A DNA stretch of 51,575 nt from JADCGM01 sp943368345. Its GTDB lineage: Bacteria > Pseudomonadota > Alphaproteobacteria > Sphingomonadales > Sphingomonadaceae. The notes under the pieces were generated by a model that ran no database searches, was not told the DNA's origin, and was given only the letters and a program-made list of their open reading frames with translations. The stretch covers positions 1 through 51,575 of the forward strand of contig CALRKY020000022.1 of the NCBI GenBank assembly GCA_943368345.1, in the 5' to 3' direction. Below are positions 8,214 to 16,514 of this stretch, one piece after another. How positions within the stretch are numbered: the stretch's first letter is position 1; each line of letters begins with the position of its first letter. The translations under genes and the position numbers were made by a program.

Positions 8214-8588
8214 TCACAGGCGCTTCAGGGCGCAGAGCTTGTTGCCGTCCGGATCGCGCAGATAGGCGAGGTAGAGCTTGCCAAAGCTGCCTTCGCGGAC
8301 CCCCGGTGGGTCTTCGCAGGTCGTGCCGCCATTGGCGACACCGGCGGCATGCCAGGCATCGGCCTGCTCCGGCTCCATGGCGAAACCGATGGTGCCACCA
8401 TTGGCATGGGTCGCCGGTTCGCCGTTGATCGGCGTGGTGACGATGAACAGGCCGCCATTGTGCATGTAGATCAGCCGGTTGTTGGGGTCCTTCATACCGG
8501 CCTTTCCGCCCATTGCGGTGAAGGTCGCATCGTAGAAGGCTTTGGATTTGTCGATGTCGTTGCTGCCGACCATCATGTGACTATACAT
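8214..8588 (-). CDS. VOC (glyoxalase/bleomycin-resistance fold) protein
   Basis: A 124-aa single-domain vicinal-oxygen-chelate protein. MYSHMMVGSNDIDKSKAFYD at the N-terminus and the YLRDPDGNKLCAL ending are standard for the fold, with a possible metal ligand at H4. The substrate is unknown; members include lactoylglutathione lyases, dioxygenases and resistance proteins. It lies 45 nt downstream of thiG and 4 nt upstream of trhO. A glutathione-related role would match the adjacent fghA, but that is inference. Confidence 0.85.
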   Translation of the reverse strand: MYSHMMVGSNDIDKSKAFYDATFTAMGGKAGMKDPNNRLIYMHNGGLFIVTTPINGEPATHANGGTIGFAMEPEQADAWHAAGVANGGTTCEDPPGVREGSFGKLYLAYLRDPDGNKLCALKRL

Positions 8589-8633
8589 TTCGCTCAGTCC
8601 TCCTTGGTTGCACGTTGTTGAACGCTGGTGGTG

Positions 8634-9410
8634 TCAGATCAATCCGCCGAGCGGGCTGGACGGGTCGGCATAGCGGCGCACGCCCATACGACCGGCCCGG
8701 TAGGCTAGCCGCCCGGCCTCGACCGCGGCTTTCATCGCCCGGGCCATCAGGATCGGGTCCTTCGCCTCCGCAATGGCGGTGTTCATCAGGACGCCGTCGC
8801 AGCCGAGTTCCATCGCCACAGCGGCATCGGACGCGGTGCCAACCCCGGCATCGACCAGCACGGGGACTTTGGACCCTTCCTTGATCAGCCGGATGGTCAC
8901 CCGGTTCTGGATGCCAAGCCCCGACCCGATAGGCGCGCCGAGCGGCATCACCGCCACCGCCCCCGCATCTTCGCAGCGTTTGGTCATCACCGGATCGTCG
9001 GTGCAATAGACCATGACCTGGAACCCGTCGTTGGCCAGCGCCTCGGTGGCGCGAATGGTTTCGATCATGTCGGGATAGAGGGTTTTGGCTTCGGCCAGCA
9101 CTTCCAGCTTCACCAGACTCCAGCCGCCGGCTTCTCGGGCGAGACGAAGCGTGCGCATCGCATCTTCAGCGGTGAAGCAACCGGCGGTGTTGGGCAGATA
9201 GGTGATGCGCTTGGGGTCGATGAAATCGGTCAGCATCGGGGCATTGCGGTCGGAAATATTCACCCGCCGGACGGCGACCGTGACAATTTCCGCCCCCGAC
9301 GCCTCAACGGCTGCGGCATTCTGGGCCAGGTCCTTGTACTTGCCAGTCCCGACAATCAGCCGGGAACGAAACGTGCGACCGGCCACGGTCCAGCTGTCGT
9401 CGTCACTCAC
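8634..9410 (-). CDS. thiG: thiazole synthase ThiG
   Basis: A 258-aa TIM-barrel enzyme that makes the thiazole phosphate of thiamine from DXP, dehydroglycine and ThiS thiocarboxylate. K101 in SLVKLEVLAE is the expected Schiff-base lysine. The APIGSGLGIQN and DAGVGTASDA phosphate-binding segments are intact. The GTG at 9410 is chosen because it gives the normal N-terminus (DDSWTVAGRTF) and follows the thiS stop by 1 nt. A GGAGAGGGTGAG ribosome-binding stretch lies inside the end of thiS. The upstream open frame to 9581 is only readthrough in the thiS region. Confidence 0.95.
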   Translation of the reverse strand: MSDDDSWTVAGRTFRSRLIVGTGKYKDLAQNAAAVEASGAEIVTVAVRRVNISDRNAPMLTDFIDPKRITYLPNTAGCFTAEDAMRTLRLAREAGGWSLVKLEVLAEAKTLYPDMIETIRATEALANDGFQVMVYCTDDPVMTKRCEDAGAVAVMPLGAPIGSGLGIQNRVTIRLIKEGSKVPVLVDAGVGTASDAAVAMELGCDGVLMNTAIAEAKDPILMARAMKAAVEAGRLAYRAGRMGVRRYADPSSPLGGLI

Positions 9411-9411
9411 C

Positions 9412-9633
9412 CTACTCACCCTCTCCGCCACCGACAAAATGCACCACTTCCAGGCTATCCCCATCCAAGAGCGCGGTGGTGGCGTAGGTTGATTTCGGCA
9501 CGATGCCAAGATTGCGTTCCACCGCGACCTTGGTGGGGTCCAGCCCCAGGTCAGCCAGCAACGACACAACCGTCGCCCCAAACGCCATCTGGCGCACCTC
9601 TCCGTTTACCGTGACCGACAGCAACCCGTTCAT
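9412..9633 (-). CDS. thiS: sulfur carrier protein ThiS with a C-terminal tail
   Basis: A 73-aa ubiquitin-like sulfur carrier for thiazole synthesis. The beta-grasp pattern is clear (SVTVNGEVRQ, VAVERNLGIVPKS, LEVVHFVGGG). ThiS normally ends at Gly-Gly, which is adenylated and thiocarboxylated. Here the frame reads on for Glu-Gly-Glu after GGG before TAG. Those codons supply the purine-rich ribosome-binding region of thiG. Either the tail is removed or the annotation hides a variation. No TPP riboswitch is seen in the 84 nt upstream. Confidence 0.9.
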   Translation of the reverse strand: MNGLLSVTVNGEVRQMAFGATVVSLLADLGLDPTKVAVERNLGIVPKSTYATTALLDGDSLEVVHFVGGGEGE

Positions 9634-9717
9634 GACGGGAGGCGGTAGGCCGCCAGACAGGGAGCGTCAATTCGTTCTGCGCCGGGATTCATCGTCAGCT
9701 GATATCGCCCCACTCCC

Positions 9718-10212
9718 CTACAGAGCATAGGACATTGCGACATTGCACCGATCATAGGTCGCGCCATAGGTCTGCATGATGTCGGCGTCGTGAACGAAGC
9801 CGTGTTTTTCATACAGGTGGATGGCAGCCTCGCATTTTGAACTGGTCAGCAGGAACAAGGTCGTCATCTCCATGGTGCGGGCGCGGTCGAGCGTGGCGCG
9901 CAGCAGCAATTCTCCCGCCTTTTGGCCGCGCACGGTTTCGCTGACCCCCATTTTGGTCAGTTCGAACACCCCGTCCGCAACCTTCATCAGCGCGCAGGTG
10001 CCGACCACGCCGTGCACCGGGGACACGGCCAGCAGAATGGCCCCGCCAGGATTCAGGATCATCTCCCGTGGATGGGTCAGGACATGCACATCGTGCGCTT
10101 CCAGCACGAACATCGACCGGATCCATTCGGCGTTGATGTCATGAAAGGCGGCAGCATGCGCATCGTCGAAATCGATGATGGCGAGGTCGGTGGCGAAGTC
10201 GGTTGCAGTCAT
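9718..10212 (-). CDS. GNAT-family N-acetyltransferase
   Basis: A 164-aa GNAT protein. The acetyl-CoA loop is VRGQKAGELLL (about 94-104), and the C-terminal ASSKCEAAIHLYEKHGF-type segment (about 123-140) is the usual motif B region. The ATG at 10212 is chosen because the fold begins there; the same frame stays open to 11463 only as antisense to the COQ4 gene. The substrate is unknown. It lies 84 nt downstream (in genome position) of the thiS start on the same strand. Confidence 0.85.
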   Translation of the reverse strand: MTATDFATDLAIIDFDDAHAAAFHDINAEWIRSMFVLEAHDVHVLTHPREMILNPGGAILLAVSPVHGVVGTCALMKVADGVFELTKMGVSETVRGQKAGELLLRATLDRARTMEMTTLFLLTSSKCEAAIHLYEKHGFVHDADIMQTYGATYDRCNVAMSYAL

Positions 10213-10335
10213 CACCAGGATATGGCCTGCAGCACCGGGTGCAGCACAGCTGTTTCTTTCGGCAGCCACGAGCCATGGATTGACGCAAGCGCGCCTGTGG
10301 CGTTTCATCGTCCGACCCGAGTTCGGAGAGCCGCG

Positions 10336-11103
10336 ATGATCCAGAAAGTCGACAGGGCCTTTGGTGAGAAATTCCTGACCACGATCGATGACTTTTATGC
10401 CTATGGCGTCCACCTGTTGTTCAATGAATGGTGGGAGAAAGCGCCCGACGAGGTGATCGCCAAATATGTAGCGGCGATTGAGACCCATCCCGAACAGGGT
10501 CCGCTCGCCCGCGCTGGTTATTTCGCCCCGGCCTTTTCCTTGTCTCAATTGGCCCATTGTGCGCCGGGAACGCTCGGTGCGGCCTATCGGCGGCATATGG
10601 TGGACAACGGCCTCGCCGAGGGCTTGGCGGAAGGCTACCGCGCCCTCACAGGGGATTTTGAAGCGGGTGGCAAATTGGACCGGATGCCGCCGGTGATGAA
10701 ATACAAGGTACTGCGCGGCTATCAGACCCATGATCTGCACCATGTGCTGACCGGCTATACGACCGAACCGTCGCATGAACTGGCGCTGCAAGCCTTTGGG
10801 TTGGCGCAGATGGATTATCCCTATGCCGCGATGCACCTGGCGACAATCATGGGGCATATGACGCTGGTTGATCCGCTGCTGATCAAGCCAGCAATGGATG
10901 CGATCACCGATGGCTGGGCCTTCGGCCGCCGCGCGAAAAACCTGCAGTTCGTGGTGTTTGAAGAGATGATCGACCGGCCGCTGGCCGAACTCCGCCGCGA
11001 CTATGGGCTGGAGCGCGCCCAGCCATTCCAGTCGAACATGACCGCCGTGCCGGAGTTGATTGCCCAGGAACTGGTCATTCAGGAACGCATGCGGGCGGCC
11101 TAG
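10336..11103 (+). CDS. COQ4-family ubiquinone biosynthesis protein
   Basis: A 255-aa COQ4 homologue. The family metal motif HDxxHx11E is fully present (H132, D133, H136, E148, in THDLHHVLTGYTTEPSHE). Eukaryotic COQ4 organises the CoQ complex and has been tied to C1 decarboxylation and hydroxylation of the quinone ring; alphaproteobacterial members are its relatives. The ATG at 10336 gives the family N-terminus. It is convergent with the cytochrome c gene, 16 nt apart, and both belong to respiration. Confidence 0.88.
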   Translation: MIQKVDRAFGEKFLTTIDDFYAYGVHLLFNEWWEKAPDEVIAKYVAAIETHPEQGPLARAGYFAPAFSLSQLAHCAPGTLGAAYRRHMVDNGLAEGLAEGYRALTGDFEAGGKLDRMPPVMKYKVLRGYQTHDLHHVLTGYTTEPSHELALQAFGLAQMDYPYAAMHLATIMGHMTLVDPLLIKPAMDAITDGWAFGRRAKNLQFVVFEEMIDRPLAELRRDYGLERAQPFQSNMTAVPELIAQELVIQERMRAA

Positions 11104-11119
11104 CTTGTCGCGACCCGCT

Positions 11120-11524
11120 TCAACGCGTGGCTTTCCGGAGCCAGACGGTGAGCGCCTTGCGGTCTTCGGCTTTGGCGAGGCCGACGAATGCCATTTTGGT
11201 GCCGGGGATGACGGCGCTTGGTTTTTCAAGCCACTGGTCGACCGTCGCGTCGGTCCAGATTTTGGGGCTGGCATGCATCGCGGGTGAGAAATCATAGCCC
11301 GGTGCGGCGCCTGCCTTTCGACCGAAAAAGCCGTGCAGATTGGGGCCGACCTTGTGCGGTTTGCCGGCGGCATATTCATGGCAACTCGAACAGCGGAGCG
11401 AGAGAATCTGGCCGCGTTTGAGCAAGGCGTCGTCGGCAGGTGCGGCGACTGCCGGGCTTGCAATCATAACCAATGACAGCGCGACGCCGATCACTGAGAG
11501 GCGAGATTGGGCGGGTAGGGTCAT
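11120..11524 (-). CDS. class I c-type cytochrome, periplasmic
   Basis: A 134-aa protein with a Sec signal peptide (about residues 1-28, ending ASPAVAA) and one haem site CSSCH (45-49). M111 in PGTKMAFVG is the likely sixth ligand. The size and the GPNLHGFFGRKAG segment match soluble cytochrome c2/c550-type electron carriers. The ATG at 11524 is preferred over a TTG at 11551 because it starts the signal peptide. The role is electron transfer in the periplasm; the partner is not evident. Confidence 0.92.
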   Translation of the reverse strand: MTLPAQSRLSVIGVALSLVMIASPAVAAPADDALLKRGQILSLRCSSCHEYAAGKPHKVGPNLHGFFGRKAGAAPGYDFSPAMHASPKIWTDATVDQWLEKPSAVIPGTKMAFVGLAKAEDRKALTVWLRKATR

Positions 11525-11600
11525 GGTCGGTTCCCGAATTGCAGGCGGCAACTATATCGCGCGGGAGGCCGGAAATCGGAACCGGCTTGGCTGCGCCTGA

Positions 11601-12665
11601 TCACTGCTCGGTCAGTTTCCGGCGATGGGCTGCAATCCGCACTGCGATGTTGGCACGGACATCGGCGTAGAACAGGCCAAAATCATGATAGTGCATGCTG
11701 CCGCCCGGCAAGGCTTTCAGGCCGAGGTCCGGAGCCGGGTCAACGACGAGGAAGCCTTTTTCGCACTTAGCCGATACCGTGCCTGGTCGCAGTGGCAAAA
11801 GTGGCGACGCGTCGGGGTCCCCCGGCACCGCGCCTAGGCTAGCTGATTTCGGCGCGGTGGGCTGTGCTGCATCGAAGGTCAGTGGATTGATGCAAACCGG
11901 GGTTATGCCGGGGCGGTCGCCGTAGCGGGCAACGAAGCGGGTCGCCGAAACGCCCGCAAGCCGGTCAAGGTCGGCGTCGGGCAGGATGGCGTTCCAGGCG
12001 AGGACGCAGCCTGTGGCGGCCGGTGTCCGGCAGGGCGATAGCGCCTTGTACCGCGCCCCGAACTCGCCCTCCATCAGATCGACGCCGACGACATAGGCAA
12101 CCACCATCCGCTTGGCCGTCGCGGTGCCATCGATGCGGTCTTCCAGCAATTGGCTGACATGGCGCGCGCCCTGACTGTGCCCGACCAGAATGAACGGACG
12201 ACCCCGGTTTTCCTTGCGGAGATAATGATCAAAGGCCCGCAACACATCGGCATAGGCGAGGGCAAAGGCTGCCTCTCCACCGGCGGCCATGTTGCGGAAG
12301 GCGCGGCTGGAGGCCTGCCGGTATCGCGGTGCGTAGACTCGGCAGCAACCGTTGAAGATCGCCGCCTGCCGCGCGATGACGCTGCCGTCGGTCCAGGCGT
12401 TGGTTTCCTGATCCGCCACATCCTGATTCCAGCGCTCAGTGCTGCGGTAGGTGGTCGGATGCACGTAAAAGACGTCGACCTTAGGTTTCATCGCAATTGC
12501 GGTTGCACCGGGGGCGACCTGCGCTGCTGCCCCGTCCCGGCCAGGCTTGGCGGCCCATGATGCATCGACGGTATAATCCGGCGCGAGCGGCGGGGTTTGC
12601 GCAGAGAACGCATCAATGGTGGCGGTGGACGCCAAAACCATCATCGCCGCGAGCCACTGGGCCAC
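11601..12665 (-). CDS. DUF3089-family alpha/beta hydrolase, exported
   Basis: A 354-aa protein with an N-terminal signal-like segment (to about residue 22) and the DUF3089 pattern VDVFYVHPTT (63-72). The hydrolase nucleophile elbow is GHSQGA with S164. The C-terminal MHYHDFGLFYADVRANI supplies a likely catalytic His. It starts at GTG with a good GGGGAG ribosome-binding site 6 nt before. Substrate unknown; lipase or esterase activity is inferred. It is divergent from the first DUF1838 gene across a 196-nt shared promoter region. Confidence 0.85.
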   Translation of the reverse strand: MAQWLAAMMVLASTATIDAFSAQTPPLAPDYTVDASWAAKPGRDGAAAQVAPGATAIAMKPKVDVFYVHPTTYRSTERWNQDVADQETNAWTDGSVIARQAAIFNGCCRVYAPRYRQASSRAFRNMAAGGEAAFALAYADVLRAFDHYLRKENRGRPFILVGHSQGARHVSQLLEDRIDGTATAKRMVVAYVVGVDLMEGEFGARYKALSPCRTPAATGCVLAWNAILPDADLDRLAGVSATRFVARYGDRPGITPVCINPLTFDAAQPTAPKSASLGAVPGDPDASPLLPLRPGTVSAKCEKGFLVVDPAPDLGLKALPGGSMHYHDFGLFYADVRANIAVRIAAHRRKLTEQ

Positions 12666-12861
12666 GTCAGTCTCCCCTCATCAACCGCACGGCTCATCGT
12701 GCCGTATTGCCACCGCATCCAACCGACGATTGCGGTGCATCCCCGACAGGTGGACAGTTCCGAATTGCAACCGCCGCGCCGCTTGTGTCCGCTCGCGTCC
12801 GGTGGTCAATTGCTGCGGGCCAATATCGAACAAGTCTGACAGGCACAGGAGGCCGACGCAC

Positions 12862-13881
12862 ATGGCATCACCGCTTCTCACCCGGCGCGAAGGATTGGGA
12901 CTCGCCGCCGTCGCCGCGACGGCAGCGGCCGCCCCGGCAATCGCCGCTGCACCGAAGATTGATTTCATCACCAAGGTCGATTTCAAGGACCCGAAATGGA
13001 ACCGGGACACCTATGCCCGCATGGACGGCGATGTTGATCCGACCAAGGAAAAGCTCGGCTGGCTGAAAGGACAGGCCTTTGGGGTTCGGGACAATGAGCG
13101 CGTCCGCCCATTGTTCGGGGTGGAAGGCTTCAGCTTTGTGCGGATCAAGCGCCTGGAAGACGGCAGCTGGCGGCGGATGCTGCGGGAAATCGTGTTTTAC
13201 CGTGACTTGCAGACCGGCAAGATTCTGGAGAACTGGCGCAATCCGTACACCAACGAAGATGTGCGTGTGGTGCCGATCGCCAATGATCCGTTCAATGGGA
13301 CGTTTTCCGATACCTTTGGCGCGCCGCCGTCCTATGGCGGACTGCAGAAGGTCAAGGTTGAACCCCGGCCATTCCTGCTGGACTGGACCGATGGGCCGGA
13401 TGGCACGCTGATCTGCCGCACGGGCATCGACATGATTTATCCGAACGCTTTGCAGCCCGACAAATGGGTCCGCGAGTCGTCCGGTGCCTTCAATCGGGTT
13501 TCAGAGCATTTCATCTATACGATCAAACGCAAGGACGCCGAGAACCCGGCGATGACGCACATCCCGGCCGTCGGGGCCTGGTCGCGGATTACCCCGTGGC
13601 TCCCGTGGATGCTGATGGGACAGGCCCCTGGCCACATCAGCTATTTCACCAATTTCACGACGATGCAGAGCATTTCGCAGCTTCCTGCCGATCTGGTCGC
13701 TGCGGCCCGGGCGCGCGGTGACAAATGGTTCAGCGCCCCGCTTGAGGATTATGGCCCGTCGCTGTCCAGTCTCGAAAATTATGCGCGTGAACAGACGCCT
13801 GCGCCGGTTCCGGCCGGGTGGACACCACCACAGCCACCTCCGCCAATGAAACTGCCGCCGATGCCGCCGAAGGCCGGCTGA
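12862..13881 (+). CDS. DUF1838 protein with Tat-like signal (paralogue 1)
   Basis: A 339-aa protein that begins with a twin-arginine-like signal (LLTRREGLGLAAVAA, cleavage near residue 29). It has the DUF1838 hallmarks ENWRNPYTNEDVRV (about residues 127-140) and PWLPWMLMGQAPG. The C-terminus is Pro-rich. The ATG at 12862 has an AGGAGG 9 nt upstream. A second DUF1838 protein is encoded at 23194, sharing W-x-NP-[YW]-T-x-E-x-V-x-V and PW-x-PWM-x-MGQ. DUF1838 has no established function that I know of. The MFS gene starts 4 nt after its stop, suggesting they act on the same compound. Confidence 0.85.
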   Translation: MASPLLTRREGLGLAAVAATAAAAPAIAAAPKIDFITKVDFKDPKWNRDTYARMDGDVDPTKEKLGWLKGQAFGVRDNERVRPLFGVEGFSFVRIKRLEDGSWRRMLREIVFYRDLQTGKILENWRNPYTNEDVRVVPIANDPFNGTFSDTFGAPPSYGGLQKVKVEPRPFLLDWTDGPDGTLICRTGIDMIYPNALQPDKWVRESSGAFNRVSEHFIYTIKRKDAENPAMTHIPAVGAWSRITPWLPWMLMGQAPGHISYFTNFTTMQSISQLPADLVAAARARGDKWFSAPLEDYGPSLSSLENYAREQTPAPVPAGWTPPQPPPPMKLPPMPPKAG

Positions 13882-13885
13882 CCGG

Positions 13886-15199
13886 GTGGCAGGCGTTTCT
13901 GGGTCCGCGCCGCTCGGGATCGGGACCCAGATCGGCTATGGCATCGGCCAGATTGCCGGTCAGGTGTTTCGCGACGTCCCGTCGCTGCTGCTGCTGTTCT
14001 TCATGACGACGGTGCTGGGCATTGCGCCCGCCGTCGCCGGGACCGCGATTTTCGTGCCAAAGCTCATTTTCGGGGTGGGGTGCGACATGGCCGCCGGCGT
14101 TTTGTCGGACCGGTGGCAGCACCGCTTCCCCCGCCGCCGGTGGCTGCTCGTGGGGGCAGCAGGCGCGCCGGTCGCGATGCTGCTGCTGTTCCATGTGCCC
14201 GAAGGCTCGACCTTGCTGCGGGTCGGCTACGTGGCGGCGATGTTCAGCCTGTACATGGCGGTGTTCGCCAGTTTCTCGGTCCCCTATCTGGCGATGTCGG
14301 GTGATCTGGCGTCGACGCCGCAGCAGCGTAGCGTGTTGATGGCCTGGCGGTTGGTGTTCACCTCGGTTGGTGTGCTCCTTGCCAGCGCCGTGGCCCCGGC
14401 CATCGTGCAAAGTGGCGGGGGCGGGCAGGCGGCCTATGAGACGATGGCAGTCTATCTGGCGGTTCTCTGCCCGATCGTCCTGCTGATTGCCTATTTCGGT
14501 TCGGGCCGCCCAGCTACCGTTGGCTTGGAGCCGCGACCCCAGCTGACGATTCGTGATGCAGTACGGGTGCTGCGGGTCCCGCGCTTTTCGGTGCTGTTCG
14601 GGGTGAATGTGGCGCAACTGGCGGGGTCCGGTATGGGCTATGCCGCGCTTCTGTATTTTCTCGCCTATAATATGGGCCGGGCCGACGCCTTGCAGGTCAT
14701 CGGCGGGATCGTGGTCGCCTCCTGCATCGGGATCGTCGTGGCGCAGCCGATGTGGGTGGCGCTTTCGAGCCGGATCGGCAAGCGGCAGGCCTATGTCGTC
14801 GGCAGCCTGATCTACAGCGCCTCCTACATCATCTGGGCTCTGAGTGCCGATGCAGGCGTTAATTTCGCCTACGCGCTGGCCTTTGTCGCGGCGATTGGCA
14901 ATTCGGGCTGGGCGATGCTCGGCTTTTCGATGGTGTCGGACATCGCCGGAGACGATGAGGCCCATGCCGGACTATATTCCGCTGCGTGGGTCGCCGCTGA
15001 CAAGATCGGTTTCGCGCTGGGCGGTACATTGCTCGTGGGGTTGATTCTGTCCGGCTTTGGATTTGATTCGGCCCGTGCCGTTGCCGGCCTCCCGCAGACC
15101 GACCTCGCCCTGACCGGCGTCATGATCGCCTTCGGCTTTGCCCCTGCATCGCTCAACCTGCTCGGCGCGGCTATCCTCGCCCGCTGGGGCCGGGACTAG
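13886..15199 (+). CDS. MFS transporter, GPH (MelB-like) family
   Basis: A 437-aa membrane protein with about 12 hydrophobic segments. The segment SFSVPYLAMSGDLASTPQQR (about 131-150) followed by a conserved Arg matches the glycoside-pentoside-hexuronide:cation symporter motif. It begins at GTG, 4 nt after the DUF1838 stop, and GIGTQIGYGIGQIAG is a normal family N-terminus. It probably moves the cluster substrate or an intermediate across the inner membrane, complementing the TonB receptor. Its 3' end overlaps the convergent DUF1330 gene by 4 bp. Substrate unknown; GPH members are not restricted to sugars. Confidence 0.85.
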   Translation: MAGVSGSAPLGIGTQIGYGIGQIAGQVFRDVPSLLLLFFMTTVLGIAPAVAGTAIFVPKLIFGVGCDMAAGVLSDRWQHRFPRRRWLLVGAAGAPVAMLLLFHVPEGSTLLRVGYVAAMFSLYMAVFASFSVPYLAMSGDLASTPQQRSVLMAWRLVFTSVGVLLASAVAPAIVQSGGGGQAAYETMAVYLAVLCPIVLLIAYFGSGRPATVGLEPRPQLTIRDAVRVLRVPRFSVLFGVNVAQLAGSGMGYAALLYFLAYNMGRADALQVIGGIVVASCIGIVVAQPMWVALSSRIGKRQAYVVGSLIYSASYIIWALSADAGVNFAYALAFVAAIGNSGWAMLGFSMVSDIAGDDEAHAGLYSAAWVAADKIGFALGGTLLVGLILSGFGFDSARAVAGLPQTDLALTGVMIAFGFAPASLNLLGAAILARWGRD

Positions 15200-15492
15200 C
15201 TCGCCGGATCGATGATCAGCCGCATCACCACGTCGGCTGCCCCGGCGCGGAGCTGAACCGCTGCCTGATAGTCGGGGGATGCCAGATAGGCCCGGGCGGC
15301 GTCGGCGGTTGGAAAGCGGCTGACCACGACACGCTCGCCGGGTGTGGCCTGGCCTTCGAGGGCTTCGGCAACCGCGCCGCGCACAAGATATTCGCCGCCA
15401 TGGCGCTCCGACAGTCCGGCGATACGTTTGCCATATTCGGCGAACTTGACCGGGTCATGGATGGTGACGGTGGCGACGATATAGGCGGCCAT
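15196..15492 (-). CDS. DUF1330 protein (dimeric alpha/beta barrel)
   Basis: A 98-aa protein with the DUF1330 layout: YIVATVTIHDPVKFAEYGKR at the N-terminus, GGEYLVRGA in the middle, then RVVVSRFPTADAARAYLASP. These are small ferredoxin-like dimers related to the ABM/EthD group and often sit near catabolic genes. Its function is unknown. It is divergent from iclR across about 200 bp containing the repeated GCAGTCGG sites, so IclR may control it. Confidence 0.85.
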   Translation of the reverse strand: MAAYIVATVTIHDPVKFAEYGKRIAGLSERHGGEYLVRGAVAEALEGQATPGERVVVSRFPTADAARAYLASPDYQAAVQLRAGAADVVMRLIIDPAS

Positions 15493-15500
15493 TTTGGACT

Positions 15501-15646
15501 CCGACTGCGAGTATCAGTGTGGCGACATGTTAGGATGGATAGCAGTGCAAGCCCGTTTGCCAATTCACTTGTCCGGCAGTCGGCCAAAATTGTCCGAAGC
15601 GGGACGACCGGTCACATTAGAAGTGGATGTTTGTTCCGGCAGTCGG
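15501..15646. promoter_or_regulatory. three GCAGTCGG sites between DUF1330 and iclR (operator candidate)
   Basis: The 12-mer TCCGGCAGTCGG occurs twice as a direct repeat at 15572-15583 and 15635-15646. The copies are 63 bp apart (six helical turns), each preceded by TTGT(T). An inverted core, CCGACTGC, lies at 15501-15508. The second copy ends 46 bp before the iclR GTG. A related TCCACCAGTCGG lies upstream of the TonB receptor gene. Binding by the adjacent IclR protein is inferred, not shown. Confidence 0.5.
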
Positions 15647-15692
15647 TTAAACAGATGTCAGATGTCGCCTGACCTTAGCCGGAGGGAGTGCA

Positions 15693-16472
15693 GTGGAAAA
15701 AGGGGTGCCGATCCGGTCGATCAGCCGTTCAATCGCTGTGCTGAAGGCGATCAACCAGTCCGGTTCGATGTCGATGATGGCGATCTCCCGCGCAGCAGCG
15801 GTTCCCTATCCGACGGCGTGCCGGATTGTGCAAACCCTGCTGATGGAAGGGTTGATCGAACAGGAACCGGCCCGGAAACATTATCGGCCAACTGCGCTGG
15901 TCCATACGCTGTCGCACGGCTTTCAGCACGACGACCGGTTGGTTGAGGTGGCGCGCCCGCATATCGTGGCGCTGACCGAGCGGGTTGGCTGGCCGGTGTC
16001 GATTGCGATCCGGGTCGGGCGCAACATGATGTTGCGGGACAGCACTCATGCCAATTCACCACTGACCTTTGAACAATATTATCCGGGCTTCACGCTGCCC
16101 ATCCTCGATAGCGCCTCGGGCAAATTGTCGATGGCCTATGCCAGTCCGGAGGAGCGGGCGACCATTCTCAAATGGATCCGGGTCTCCCAGGATATCGATT
16201 TGGACTATCTGAAGAGCGCCGAGGCTGGGCTCGATGTCGAGACCATCCAGGCGCACGGCTATTCGGTGCAGGGCCGCAACCATTTCAACCTGACGCCGGG
16301 GAAGACCTCGTCAATCGCCGTGCCGATTTTCCTCAACGGAAAGTTCGAAGCGGCGATGACCCTGGTGTTCTTCGTGCGCGCAATGAAGATTGATACCGCC
16401 ATCGAACAATATCTCGCCGACCTGACCGCTACGGCGGCGACGATCAGCGCGGAACTTAGCAAATATGGCTGA
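15693..16472 (+). CDS. IclR-family transcriptional regulator
   Basis: A 259-aa regulator with an N-terminal winged helix (about 5-70; SISRSIAVLKAINQSGSM, then AVPYPTACRIVQTLLMEGLI) and a C-terminal IclR effector domain ending in the TLVFFVRAMK region. It starts at GTG with a GGAGGGAG ribosome-binding site. IclR proteins usually sense aromatic or other catabolic acids and regulate adjacent genes, so this is the likely local regulator of the cluster. It is convergent with the TonB receptor gene, separated by a strong hairpin. Confidence 0.92.
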   Translation: MEKGVPIRSISRSIAVLKAINQSGSMSMMAISRAAAVPYPTACRIVQTLLMEGLIEQEPARKHYRPTALVHTLSHGFQHDDRLVEVARPHIVALTERVGWPVSIAIRVGRNMMLRDSTHANSPLTFEQYYPGFTLPILDSASGKLSMAYASPEERATILKWIRVSQDIDLDYLKSAEAGLDVETIQAHGYSVQGRNHFNLTPGKTSSIAVPIFLNGKFEAAMTLVFFVRAMKIDTAIEQYLADLTATAATISAELSKYG

Positions 16473-16479
16473 GACGAAC

Positions 16480-16505
16480 CCCCCGCCGTCAGACGACAGC
16501 GGGGG
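16480..16505. terminator. hairpin between convergent iclR and TonB receptor genes
   Basis: Arms CCCCCGCCGTC (16480-16490) and GACAGCGGGGG (16495-16505) pair at 10 of 11 positions around an AGAC loop. It fits exactly between the two stop codons and is very GC-rich. A clear T tract is missing on either side, so it may be a bidirectional pause or terminator of the Rho-assisted kind. Confidence 0.6.
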
Positions 16506-16514
16506 ATGTGCTGG

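Noticed and set aside
9634..9717. TPP riboswitch upstream of thiS
   Set aside because: The 84 nt on the minus strand lack the CUGAGA and GAUCUGGAUAAUGCCAGC-like cores; only a small GGCGG/CCGCC hairpin is seen.
9718..11463. A 581-codon open frame on the minus strand
   Set aside because: Only its 3' 164 codons have GNAT character; the rest is antisense to the COQ4 gene and has no ribosome-binding site or family pattern.
13818..14006. A possible frameshift at the MFS N-terminus (frame with RLTGWQAFLGPR)
   Set aside because: The GTG at 13886 gives a complete GPH-type N-terminus with all helices, so no frameshift is needed; the other frame is explained by overlap with the DUF1838 3' end.
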